Source: Reyranella sp. (GTDB lineage Bacteria > Pseudomonadota > Alphaproteobacteria > Reyranellales > Reyranellaceae). From it: DNA of 64,000 nucleotides. Shown here piece by piece: positions 53,664 through 62,248 of the stretch (positions within the stretch are counted from its first letter, which is position 1; each line of letters opens with the position of its first letter). The notes beneath the pieces were generated by a model, which saw only the letters and a program-made list of their open reading frames with translations, ran no database searches and was not told the DNA's origin. The stretch covers positions 62,001 through 126,000 of the forward strand of contig NZ_JAUSBN010000067.1 in the NCBI RefSeq assembly GCF_030651995.1, given 5' to 3'. The translations under genes were made by a program, and so were the position numbers.

Positions 53664-55210
53664 GGACGCATCCACATGCTCGCCGGGCCGCTGCCGCGCA
53701 CCGGCGCGGCCAGCTCGATGAATTCGCAGAGGATCTTGCGCGTATCGCGCGGATCGATGATCTCCTCGATCCAGAAACTCTCGGCGCTGCGGAACGGCGA
53801 CCGCAGCTTGTTCAGCCGGTCTTCGATCTCCGCCATCTTGGCCTTGGGATCCTCGGCCCCGTCGATGTCGGCGCGATACGCGGCCTCGATGCCGCCTTCC
53901 AGCGGCAGCGATCCCCAGCGGCCTGACGGCCAGGCATAGCGCCAGTTCATCCGCGAACCGTTCTGGTGCGCCGCGCCGGCCACGCCGAAGGCATTGCGGA
54001 TGATGAAGGTGCACCACGGCACCGTCGTCTGGAACATCGACGACATGGCGCGCACGCCCTGTCGGATGACGCCGCTCTTCTCGGCCTCGAGGCCGATCAG
54101 GAAGCCGGGACAGTCGCAGAAATAGACGACCGGCAGGTGGAAGGTCTCGGCCAGGTCGAGGAAGCGCGTCACCTTCTGGCAGGTATCGGCCGTCCAGCCG
54201 CCGCCATAGAACATCGGGTCGCTCGCCATCACCGCGACCGGCCAGCCGTCGACGCGCGCGAAGCCGGTCACGACCGAACGGCCGTAGAGCCGCCCCATCT
54301 CGAAGAAGCTGCCCTGGTCGACGACCTTCTCGACGATCGGCCGGATGCGATAGACCTTGCGGATGTCGCGCGGGATGGCGTCGAACAGCGACTCCTCGCG
54401 TCGCGCCGGATCGTCGGTCACGGGGCCGCGTGGCGGCGCATCGTGGACCGACGAGGGCAGATAGGAGAGGAAGCGGCGCGCCGCGGCAAAGGCCTTGTCC
54501 TCGCTGTCGACCGCCTCGTCGATCGCGCCGGCGCGCAGCTGGATTTCCCAGCCGCCCAGTTCCTGCTTGTCGTACTGCTTGGCGCTGAGGCGATTCACCA
54601 CCGGCGGCCCGGCGACGAACATCGCGGAGACTTCCTTCACCATCACCGAGTAGTGCGTGGCCGCAAGGCGGGCCGCGCCGAGGCCCGCGACCGAGCCGAG
54701 GCCGAGGCCCACGGTGGGCACCACGCCCATGTTGCGCACGGTCCATTCCCAGCCGCTCACTCCCGGTACGTTGGCGCGGCCGGTCGTTTCGATCGTCTTC
54801 ACGGATCCACCACCGCCCGATCCCTCGATCAGGCGCACGACCGGAATTCGGTACTGGTTGGCGTAGCGTTCGACGTAGTTGGACTTCTCCTTGATCGTGG
54901 CGTCGGCCGAGCCGCCGCGCACGGTGAAGTCGTCGCCGGTGACGGCGACGTGCCGTCCATCGATCTTGCCGCGGCCCATGACGACGTTCGCCGGCGTGAG
55001 ATCGGCCAGTTCGTTGCGGCCGTCATATTCCGCCTTGCCGGCGACGCTGCCGATCTCGCGAAACGAACCCTCGTCGAGCAACCGGTCGATGCGCTCGCGG
55101 ACCGTGAGGCGGCCTCCTTCATGCTGACGCTTGACCTTGTCGGCACCGCCCATGCGCTTCGTCATCTCCTGACGGCGGCGCAGCTCGTCCATTTCCGGTT
55201 GCCAGCTCAT
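53660..55210 (-). CDS. Acyl-CoA carboxylase carboxyltransferase (beta) subunit
   Basis: The biotin-dependent carboxyltransferase subunit of a propionyl-, methylcrotonyl- or geranyl-CoA carboxylase type (516 aa). It begins with DELRRRQEMTKRMGGADKVKRQHEGGRLTVRERIDRLLDEGSF. The crotonase-like N-domain holds IEGSGGGGSVKTIE, and the C-domain has RPIVEKVVDQGSFFEMGRLYGRSVVTGFARVDGWPVAVMASDPMFYGGGWT. The start is the ATG at 55210; the upstream extension is unconserved. The biotin-carboxylase/BCCP alpha subunit is not adjacent, which is unusual. Confidence 0.88.
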   Translation of the reverse strand: MSWQPEMDELRRRQEMTKRMGGADKVKRQHEGGRLTVRERIDRLLDEGSFREIGSVAGKAEYDGRNELADLTPANVVMGRGKIDGRHVAVTGDDFTVRGGSADATIKEKSNYVERYANQYRIPVVRLIEGSGGGGSVKTIETTGRANVPGVSGWEWTVRNMGVVPTVGLGLGSVAGLGAARLAATHYSVMVKEVSAMFVAGPPVVNRLSAKQYDKQELGGWEIQLRAGAIDEAVDSEDKAFAAARRFLSYLPSSVHDAPPRGPVTDDPARREESLFDAIPRDIRKVYRIRPIVEKVVDQGSFFEMGRLYGRSVVTGFARVDGWPVAVMASDPMFYGGGWTADTCQKVTRFLDLAETFHLPVVYFCDCPGFLIGLEAEKSGVIRQGVRAMSSMFQTTVPWCTFIIRNAFGVAGAAHQNGSRMNWRYAWPSGRWGSLPLEGGIEAAYRADIDGAEDPKAKMAEIEDRLNKLRSPFRSAESFWIEEIIDPRDTRKILCEFIELAAPVRGSGPASMWMRP

Positions 55211-55316
55211 CTCGACGCATCCCCCGATCGTTTGTCGGCACGTTTCCAGCCCTTGCGGTTCGTACCAACGCAGACCCGGACCGGCTACATTAAAGCGTCT
55301 TCGCGGGGAGCTACCG

Positions 55317-55853
55317 ATGGACGAAACGGCTGATCGAGCAGGCGCGACGCTCCACATGATCTGCGGCAAGATCGCCGCCGGAAAATCGACGCTCGCCGCC
55401 AGGCTGACAGTGCACCCGGGCACGATTCGGATCAGCGAGGATGCTTGGCTCGCCTGTCTCTACAAGGATGAGCAGAAGACGATCGAGGACTATGTCCGCA
55501 ACTCCCGCCGCCTGCGCGAGGTGATGGGCGACCATATTGTCACGCTGCTGGAGGCGGGCCTGTCCGTCGTGCTCGATTTTCCAGCGAACACACCGGCCCG
55601 TCGTCAGTGGATGCGCAGCCTCTTCGAGCGCGCCGGTGCGGATCACCGGCTCCATTTCCTCGACGTGCCCGACGATGTCTGCAAGGCACGGCTGCGCGCC
55701 CGCAACGCCGCCGGTACACACGCCTTCGAGGCCAGCGACGCGGAGTTCGACCTCTTCACCAGCTACTTCGTCCCGCCCTCGCCCGATGAAGGCTTCGAGG
55801 TCACGCTCTACGGCGAATCGAAAACGACGCCGTCGATCAGGTTCTCTTCGTAG
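55317..55853 (+). CDS. Small P-loop kinase-like ATP-binding protein
   Basis: A 178-aa AAA_33-type kinase with Walker A GKIAAGKST (residues 17-25) near the N-terminus. A Walker B-like hydrophobic strand ends VVLDFP near residue 85, and the Arg-rich lid is CKARLRARNAAG. Such proteins phosphorylate small molecules or act like zeta/chloramphenicol kinases; the substrate is unknown and no antitoxin-like partner is adjacent. It overlaps the convergent pxpC gene tail-to-tail by 46 bases. It is divergent from the carboxyltransferase gene. Confidence 0.8.
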   Translation: MDETADRAGATLHMICGKIAAGKSTLAARLTVHPGTIRISEDAWLACLYKDEQKTIEDYVRNSRRLREVMGDHIVTLLEAGLSVVLDFPANTPARRQWMRSLFERAGADHRLHFLDVPDDVCKARLRARNAAGTHAFEASDAEFDLFTSYFVPPSPDEGFEVTLYGESKTTPSIRFSS

Positions 55854-56860
55854 AGCCGCGCCAGGTCGATACCGCCTGGCGGGCGCGCCACCACGAAGGC
55901 GGCGATGGCGCGCTGGAGCCTTGAGTCCTGGTCGCGCCGCAGGGTCTCGGCTTCCTCGACGGTGATGGCGGCGAAGCGGACGGTCTGGCCGGGCAGCAGG
56001 CGTCCGAGGCGCGGCAGATCGACCGACGCGACGGTGGCGATCTTGGGATAGCCGCCGACCGTCTGCCGGTCGGCCAGCAGCACGATCGGCAGGCCGGCGC
56101 CGGGCACCTGGATGGCGCCGGGCGCGATGCCGTCGGAGATGATGTCGGCGCCGCCGTTGTCGACGCTCTTCGCGTGGGCGATCGTCGGTCCCTCGAAGCG
56201 GATGCCCATGCGATCGGCTTCCTTGGACACGCGATACTCGGCCTCCACGAAGGTCCGGCGGCCTTCCTCGCTGAAATAGTCCTCCTGCGGCCCCCAGACC
56301 ACGCGCAGTGGCCCGCTGCCATAGTCGAACGGCTGCGCGATCCTGCGCTCGTTGCCGGCCGGTACGGCCGCCTTGGCGAGCGGCAGCAGGTCGCCGGCCG
56401 CGAGCTTGCGGCCGTCGAAGCCGCCAATGCCGGCCCTGGAATAGGTCGAGAGGCTGCCCATGAAGGCCGGCAAGTCGAAGCCGCCCGCCACGGCGAGATA
56501 GGCGGTGCTCGCTCCCTCGATCATGCCGACGCGCAGGACCTGCCCGCGCTTCAGGAGATGGCTGCGGTCGGAGTCCAGGGGCTTGGGCGCGGCGTCCGGT
56601 CCGTCGATCAGCGCGGGCGAGAGCGGACCCACCAGCGCGATGCGCACGCTGTCGGCCTCGACCAGCAGGTCGGGTCCCATGACGCCGATCTCGAGCCCGG
56701 CGGTATTGGCGGGATTGCCGGCCAGTGCGTTGGCGAGGCTGAGGCCGATCCGGTCCATTGCGCCGGCGGTCGGCATGCCGAGCGCCATGAAGCCGGTACG
56801 GCCGAGATCCTGCAGCGTGTCGAACAGGCCCGCGCGGACGACTTTCAAGCCGGCGCTCAT
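55808..56860 (-). CDS. pxpC: 5-oxoprolinase subunit C (biotin-dependent carboxyltransferase/KipA-like)
   Basis: PxpC works with PxpA and PxpB in ATP-dependent hydrolysis of 5-oxoproline to glutamate. The 350-aa product begins KVVRAGLFDTLQDLGRTGFMALGMPTAGAMD, the diagnostic AHS2 motif, and has GLEIGVMGPDL and GPQEDYFSEEG near the middle. Its ATG overlaps the pxpB stop by four bases. Its 3' end extends 46 bases into the opposing kinase gene. Confidence 0.92.
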   Translation of the reverse strand: MSAGLKVVRAGLFDTLQDLGRTGFMALGMPTAGAMDRIGLSLANALAGNPANTAGLEIGVMGPDLLVEADSVRIALVGPLSPALIDGPDAAPKPLDSDRSHLLKRGQVLRVGMIEGASTAYLAVAGGFDLPAFMGSLSTYSRAGIGGFDGRKLAAGDLLPLAKAAVPAGNERRIAQPFDYGSGPLRVVWGPQEDYFSEEGRRTFVEAEYRVSKEADRMGIRFEGPTIAHAKSVDNGGADIISDGIAPGAIQVPGAGLPIVLLADRQTVGGYPKIATVASVDLPRLGRLLPGQTVRFAAITVEEAETLRRDQDSRLQRAIAAFVVARPPGGIDLARLYEENLIDGVVFDSP

Positions 56861-57594
56861 TTGCTCTTCACCAGGCTCGCCCAGTCGAACGTGCCGGCCT
56901 CGACCTCGCCGGCGATGCGGTCGAAGCGCCGGCGGTCGATGCGTTCGAAGGCGAGCGAATCGCCGGGCGACAGGAAGACCGGCTGCTCACGGCGCTTGTC
57001 GAACATCCAGAGTGGCGTGCGGCCGATCAGGTGCCAGCCGCCGGGGCTCTCGAACGGGTAGATCGTGGTCATGTCCATGGCGATGGCGACCGAGGAGCGC
57101 GGCACCCGGACGCGCGGCTGGCTGCGGCGGGGCAGGAAGAGCGCCTGGTCGAGCCCCGCCACATAGGCGAGCCCCGGCATGAAGCCCAGCACATAGACCT
57201 TGAACGGCGAGGCGAGGTGGGCCGCGATCACCTCTTCCGGCGTCTTCTTCGTGCGCTCCGCGACGTCGGCGAGGTCGGGCGCGAATTCGGGATCGTCGTA
57301 GCAGCACGGCACGGTGACCTGGCGGCTCCCGGCGTCGGCCGGCAGACCGCGGGCGATCAGCGCGTCGACCTTGGGCTGGAGGTCGGCACGCGAGGTCGCA
57401 AGCGGATCGTAGGTCACCATCAGGGACCGCATGGTGGGGACGGTCTCGATCACGCCGGAAATCTCCCCGGCCCCGCGGGCCAGGCCGATCGCGGCGTGGA
57501 GTGCCATGACCCGGCCGTTGATCTCGGGGGAAATCTCGTTGCCGAACTCGACGGTGAAGGCGGTGTCGCCGCAGGAGAGGTATCGAACGCTCAC
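56857..57594 (-). CDS. pxpB: 5-oxoprolinase subunit B (KipI-like)
   Basis: PxpB is the cyclophilin-like partner of PxpC in the 5-oxoprolinase complex. The 245-aa product starts RYLSCGDTAFTVEFG and has GVIETVPTMRSLMVTYDPL, the strongly conserved FMPGLAYVAGLDQALFLPRR, and a C-terminal SPGGWHLIGRTP block, all AHS1 signatures. It starts with GTG at 57594, only 38 bp from the divergent pxpA start. In many bacteria pxpB, pxpC and pxpA run in one direction. Confidence 0.92.
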   Translation of the reverse strand: MSVRYLSCGDTAFTVEFGNEISPEINGRVMALHAAIGLARGAGEISGVIETVPTMRSLMVTYDPLATSRADLQPKVDALIARGLPADAGSRQVTVPCCYDDPEFAPDLADVAERTKKTPEEVIAAHLASPFKVYVLGFMPGLAYVAGLDQALFLPRRSQPRVRVPRSSVAIAMDMTTIYPFESPGGWHLIGRTPLWMFDKRREQPVFLSPGDSLAFERIDRRRFDRIAGEVEAGTFDWASLVKSK

Positions 57595-57632
57595 ATCTGC
57601 TAGGATAGCGCTTCAGATAGAGGGAGTCTCCC

Positions 57633-58430
57633 ATGGCCGCCGCGACCAATGCAGGACACGTCAACATCAACTCGGACCTGGGCGAGAGCTTCGGACCCTG
57701 GGTGATGGGCAATGACACCGAAGTCCTGAAGATCGTCGCGTCGGCCAACGTGGCCTGCGGCTTCCACGCCAGCGATCCGGTCGTGATGATGGATACGGTG
57801 AAGCTCTGCACCCAGAACGGCGTATCGATCGGTGCCCATCCGGGCTTCGCCGACCTCCAGGGCTTCGGCCGCCGCGTCATCAACCTCTCGGTCAAGGAAC
57901 TGGAGGCCAACATCGCCTACCAGATCGGGGCGTTGCAGGCGATCGCGGCCCTCCATGGCGCCAAGGTCACCCACATGAAGCCGCACGGCATGATGGCCAA
58001 CATGTCGGCCGAGAGCCCGGAAATGTCCGAGGCGATCGCCCGCGCGACCAAGGCCGTGGATCGCGACCTGATCTTCCTCGCCCAGGCCAACACCGAGCAG
58101 GGCAAGGCCGCGCTCAAGCATGGGTTGCGCGTCGCCGAAGAGGTTTTCGCCGACCGGACCTACACCGACGCCGGCCTGCTGACGCCGCGCAAGGAAGCCA
58201 ATTCGATGATCAAGGATCCGGCCAAGGCGGTCGAGCATGTCCGGCGCATGGTCGACGAGCAGGCGATCTATTCGACCTCGGGCAAGCGCATCCCCTGCCG
58301 GGTCGATTCCATCTGCGTCCACGGCGACGGTCCAACAGCCGTGAGCGTCGCCAAGGCGGTCCGCGAGGGTCTCGAGGCGGCGGGAATCCGCATCGTGCCG
58401 CTGCCGGAGATGCCCAGCCTCCGCCACTGA
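57633..58430 (+). CDS. pxpA: 5-oxoprolinase subunit A (LamB/YcsF family)
   Basis: PxpA is the catalytic-type subunit of 5-oxoprolinase, removing the toxic metabolite 5-oxoproline. The 265-aa product has the LamB/YcsF signatures NINSDLGESFGPWVMGND (near residue 10), NVACGFHASDP, IGAHPGFADLQGFGRR and VTHMKPHGMM. The ATG has GAGGGAG upstream. It is transcribed away from pxpBC, with both starts sharing a 38-bp gap, so promoter elements must overlap the gene starts. Confidence 0.93.
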   Translation: MAAATNAGHVNINSDLGESFGPWVMGNDTEVLKIVASANVACGFHASDPVVMMDTVKLCTQNGVSIGAHPGFADLQGFGRRVINLSVKELEANIAYQIGALQAIAALHGAKVTHMKPHGMMANMSAESPEMSEAIARATKAVDRDLIFLAQANTEQGKAALKHGLRVAEEVFADRTYTDAGLLTPRKEANSMIKDPAKAVEHVRRMVDEQAIYSTSGKRIPCRVDSICVHGDGPTAVSVAKAVREGLEAAGIRIVPLPEMPSLRH

Positions 58431-58522
58431 GTTGGGGGTGATCCGTCGCGCTGACTTGTGGGACGCCGCTTCGCCGCTATAGTCCGGCCGATCCGGATGG
58501 AAATCTGCGGCGGGAGTGGCGT

Positions 58523-60820
58523 ATGGCGGTGTTTGGCAAGGCTCAGTACATCAAGCGTGTCGAGGACGACCGGCTTCTGACCGGCACGGGCGGCTTCACC
58601 GACAACCTCTCGCGCCCGAACCAGGCCCATGTGGTCCTCGTTCGTTCCCCGCATGCCCATGCAAGAATCCTGAAGATCGACACCGAGGCCGCGAAGGGCG
58701 CGCCGGGCGTCGTCGCGGTCTACACCTGGGCCGACATGGAAAAGGACGGCGTCGGCAATTTCGCCTTCCCGGCGATGTTCCCGGCTGCCGACGGCAGCAA
58801 GCCCGAGATGACGCCCCGCCGGTCGCTGGCGCATCAGGCCGTGCGCTATGTCGGCGAGGCCGTCGTGGCCATCGTGGCCGATACGCGCGAGCAGGCGCAG
58901 GACGCCGTCGAGCTGGTCGACATCGAGTACGAGCAGCTGCCGTCGGTCACCGAGATCGAGGATGCGCTGAAGCCCGGCGCCCCGCAGGTCTGGCAGGGCG
59001 CGCCCGGCAACATCGCCGGTTACAACAAGTTCGGCGATCATGCCAAGGCCGAGGAGGTCTTCAAGGCCGCGGCCCACGTCGTGTCGCTCGATATCGTGCA
59101 CCAGCGGCTGATCGTGAACGCCATGGAGCCCCGCGCCGTCATGGCGGAGTGGGAGAACGACCGGCTGATCGTCCATATCGGCAGCCAGAACCCGTCGGTC
59201 ACGCGCGATACGCTGTGCGACGTCATTCTGAAGATGCCCAAGGACAAGGTGCGCGTCGTCGTGCGCGACATCGGCGGCGGCTTCGGCATGAAGGTCGGCA
59301 TCCAGCCCGACGAGGCTGTGGCCGTATGGGCCGCCAAGGTGTTGAAGCGCCCGGTGCGCTGGCGCGCCGAGCGCGGCGAGGAGTTCGCCGCGACGACCGC
59401 CGGCCGCGACCAGTTCCACAAGGCCTCGATGGCCTTCGACAAGGACGGCCGGATCCTGGCACTGCGCATGGAGGCCTTCGCCAATATCGGGGCCTATCCC
59501 TCGCGCGGCGGCGTGGTCATCCCGCTGTTCGTCGGCCCCAAGGTGACGACCGGCACCTACGACGTCCCGCTGATCGATCTCCGGATCACCTGCGTCATCA
59601 CCAACACCGCCACGATCGGTGCCTATCGCGGGGCCGGTCGTCCGGAATGCATCTTCAACCTCGAACGCATGATGGACACGGCGGCGCGCCAGATCGGCAT
59701 GGATCCGGCCGAGCTGCGCCGGCGCAACTTCGTGAAGCCCTCGCAGATGCCCTACACCACGGCGATGGGCGAGAAGTACGATTCCGGCGACTTCAACCTC
59801 TTCCTCACCAAGACGCTCGAGGCGGCCGACTGGAACGGTTTCGCGGCGCGCAAGGCGGAGGCCGAGAAGCGCGGCAAGCTCTATGGCCGCGGCCTCGCCT
59901 CCTATGTCGAATGGACCTCGGCCAACGTCCTGAACGAGATGGCGCACTATGAGGTCAAGGAAGACGGCAAGGTCGTCATCTGGATGGGCACCCAGGGCAT
60001 GGGCCAGGGGCTGCAGACCAGCTTCACCCAGCTCGCCTCCGAACTGCTCGGCATCGACCCGTCCAAGATCGAGATCGCCATGGGCGATTCCGACCGGGTC
60101 GGCGGCGTCGGCTCGATGGGCTCGCGCTCGGCCTATATCGGCGGTTCGGCGGTGCTGAGCGGCAGCGAGAAGCTGGTCGACAAGGGCAAGGAACTGGCCG
60201 CCGATGCGCTCGAGGCGGCCACCGCCGACATCGTCTATTCGGCCGGCCGCTTCACCATCACCGGCACCGACCGCGGCATCGGCCTCGGCGAGCTGGCGGC
60301 GAAGCAGCCCGACAAGCGCATCTTCATCGAAAACGTGAACACGGTCGACGGCATCGCCTGGCCCAACGGCGCCCATGTCGGCGAGGTCGAGATCGATCCC
60401 GACACCGGCATGGTCGAGCTCAAGCGCTACACGACGGTCGACGATGTCGGCAAGCCGCTGCACCGCCCGATCGTGTTCGGCCAGATCCACGGCGGCTGCG
60501 CCCAGGGCATCGGCCAGGCGCTGCTGGAGGAGAACGTCTACGATCGCGAAAGCGGCCAGCTCCTGACCGGCTCGTTCATGGATTACGCGATGCCGCGCGC
60601 GGAGACCTTCCCGACCTTCAACAACCAGCTCGACGATACGGTGCCGGCCAAGAGCAACCCGATCGGTGCCAAGGGTGTCGGCGAATCCGGCACGGTCGGA
60701 TCGACGCCCACGGTCATGAACGCGATCATGGATGCGCTGTGGCCGCTCGGTGTGCGCAACATCCAGATGCCGGCGACGCCGCAGCGCGTATGGCAGGCGA
60801 TCCAGGAAACGAGGAAGTAG
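58523..60820 (+). CDS. Xanthine dehydrogenase/CoxL-family molybdopterin-binding subunit (form II)
   Basis: The large catalytic subunit of a molybdenum hydroxylase, 765 aa. It has an N-terminal aldehyde oxidase a/b-hammerhead domain (about residues 15-130) and a molybdopterin-binding region with RDIGGGFGMKVGI. The active-site loop AYRGAGRPE (367-375) marks CoxL form II rather than true CO dehydrogenase (AYRCSFR). GQGLQTSFTQLASE and the catalytic Glu segment GVGESGT follow. The FAD (CoxM) and Fe-S (CoxS) subunit genes are not beside it, so it is orphaned here. The likely substrate is an aldehyde or purine-like heterocycle. Confidence 0.88.
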   Translation: MAVFGKAQYIKRVEDDRLLTGTGGFTDNLSRPNQAHVVLVRSPHAHARILKIDTEAAKGAPGVVAVYTWADMEKDGVGNFAFPAMFPAADGSKPEMTPRRSLAHQAVRYVGEAVVAIVADTREQAQDAVELVDIEYEQLPSVTEIEDALKPGAPQVWQGAPGNIAGYNKFGDHAKAEEVFKAAAHVVSLDIVHQRLIVNAMEPRAVMAEWENDRLIVHIGSQNPSVTRDTLCDVILKMPKDKVRVVVRDIGGGFGMKVGIQPDEAVAVWAAKVLKRPVRWRAERGEEFAATTAGRDQFHKASMAFDKDGRILALRMEAFANIGAYPSRGGVVIPLFVGPKVTTGTYDVPLIDLRITCVITNTATIGAYRGAGRPECIFNLERMMDTAARQIGMDPAELRRRNFVKPSQMPYTTAMGEKYDSGDFNLFLTKTLEAADWNGFAARKAEAEKRGKLYGRGLASYVEWTSANVLNEMAHYEVKEDGKVVIWMGTQGMGQGLQTSFTQLASELLGIDPSKIEIAMGDSDRVGGVGSMGSRSAYIGGSAVLSGSEKLVDKGKELAADALEAATADIVYSAGRFTITGTDRGIGLGELAAKQPDKRIFIENVNTVDGIAWPNGAHVGEVEIDPDTGMVELKRYTTVDDVGKPLHRPIVFGQIHGGCAQGIGQALLEENVYDRESGQLLTGSFMDYAMPRAETFPTFNNQLDDTVPAKSNPIGAKGVGESGTVGSTPTVMNAIMDALWPLGVRNIQMPATPQRVWQAIQETRK

Positions 60821-60831
60821 CGGACGGGGAG

Positions 60832-62073
60832 ATGAAGCAGCGTATCTTCGGCTGGATTTCGGTCCTTTTCGGAGTTGTCCTTTCGCTCGCCGCGATCGAA
60901 GTCACGGCCATCGCCTGGATGTACCTGGAAGATGGCCGCCATACGCCGGCGAGGGAGCTGTTCGACCGCACGCAGAACACCTATGTGCGGGATGCCACCA
61001 AGGGGAGCTCGTGCCGCTACGTCGACACGCTCTTTCCGCATCCCTATGTCGCCTTCGTCCACCACGCCAATCCGCCGTGCGGCTTGCCGTGGGTCAATAA
61101 CGTCGGTCTGTTCGGGCCGGACTTTCCGGTCCTCAAGCCCACGGACCGCTATGTCGTGATGCTGACCGGCGGCTCCGTGGCGTCCCAGCTCGGGCAGAAT
61201 GCGGCGCCGCCCGCGCCGCGCTATCTCGAGGAGGAACTCAACAACAAGTACGTCAGCCCGAACGGCAAGCCGTTCCTCGTCCTGAACGGCGGCGACGGCG
61301 CCTGGAAGGAGCCGCAGCCCTTCATCCTGTTTTCGCTCTATGCCTCGTCGGTCGACGCGGTCGCCGTCCTCGGCGGATTCAACGAGCACTACTTTTTCCA
61401 GCCGGGCTTCAGCGAGCGGCTGGAGCGGCCGCTCAGCAACTTCCTCGACGTCAATCCGTTCGTCGCCGACGAGAACTTCGGGGATGCGGCGATCGGCTGG
61501 GTCATGGGCCGGATCGCCGGCACCCTGGCGCTGAATCCGGTCCTCGGCCATTCGCACGCCGCCTACATGGTGGTGCGGGGAATCGAGCAGGCCGCCAAGG
61601 GCAAGGACATCTTCAAGTCGACCAAGAAGACGACGCTGAACAGCATCTTCCACCTGCCGGAGGACATTCAGCGCAACCACAAGCTGGCCTTCGACGTCCA
61701 GCTTGGCCTCTATCAGAAGTACGTGAGGGCGACGTTCGCGGTCGCGCGCGACAACAATGTGAAGGCGGCCTACTTCATCCAGCCGGCACCGGCCATCGGC
61801 AAGGAGCTCACCGAGGAGGAGAAGCGCGTCGTCGGCGACCTCTCGTATCGCGACATCTACAAGAACATCGTCGCCGGACTGATGACCCTGCGCGACGGTG
61901 GCTCGCCCGTCTTCGACCTGACGCAGATCTTCGCCGGGGAGAAGGCCACGATCTACGCCGACCACATCCACTACGCCCGGGATGCCGCGAACGAGAGCCT
62001 CGGCAATCGCATCATCGCCGCCCGGATGGGCGAGATTCTGGCGCAGACCTGGGGATTCCAGCGGAAGCCCTGA
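60832..62073 (+). CDS. Membrane-anchored SGNH-hydrolase-like protein
   Basis: A 413-aa protein with one N-terminal helix (about residues 8-30) and a large extracytoplasmic domain. Blocks resembling SGNH/GDSL esterases are visible: MLTGGSVASQLGQ (block I-like, Ser near 114), GGFNEHYF (block III-like GxN) and DHIHYARDAANESLGNRI (block V-like DxxH). Similar proteins deacetylate or transfer acyl groups on surface glycans. The ATG at 60832 lies 11 bp after the CoxL gene stop, with GGGGAG ahead. It is unrelated in sequence to its neighbours. Confidence 0.72.
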   Translation: MKQRIFGWISVLFGVVLSLAAIEVTAIAWMYLEDGRHTPARELFDRTQNTYVRDATKGSSCRYVDTLFPHPYVAFVHHANPPCGLPWVNNVGLFGPDFPVLKPTDRYVVMLTGGSVASQLGQNAAPPAPRYLEEELNNKYVSPNGKPFLVLNGGDGAWKEPQPFILFSLYASSVDAVAVLGGFNEHYFFQPGFSERLERPLSNFLDVNPFVADENFGDAAIGWVMGRIAGTLALNPVLGHSHAAYMVVRGIEQAAKGKDIFKSTKKTTLNSIFHLPEDIQRNHKLAFDVQLGLYQKYVRATFAVARDNNVKAAYFIQPAPAIGKELTEEEKRVVGDLSYRDIYKNIVAGLMTLRDGGSPVFDLTQIFAGEKATIYADHIHYARDAANESLGNRIIAARMGEILAQTWGFQRKP

Positions 62074-62248
62074 GAGGGGCGGGGATTCCCTCGGCCGCAC
62101 GCGAGGCCAGGTCCTCGCGCGCATGCCCGATCCGTTCGAGCCTGACATGATGGAACAGCCGGAGAAGTGATTGATCGGTCGTCGGGCCTGAGCCATGTTG
62201 ACCGTCGGCGGACAGGACGTTCGCCCTCTCTCTGGTAGGAACAATCCC

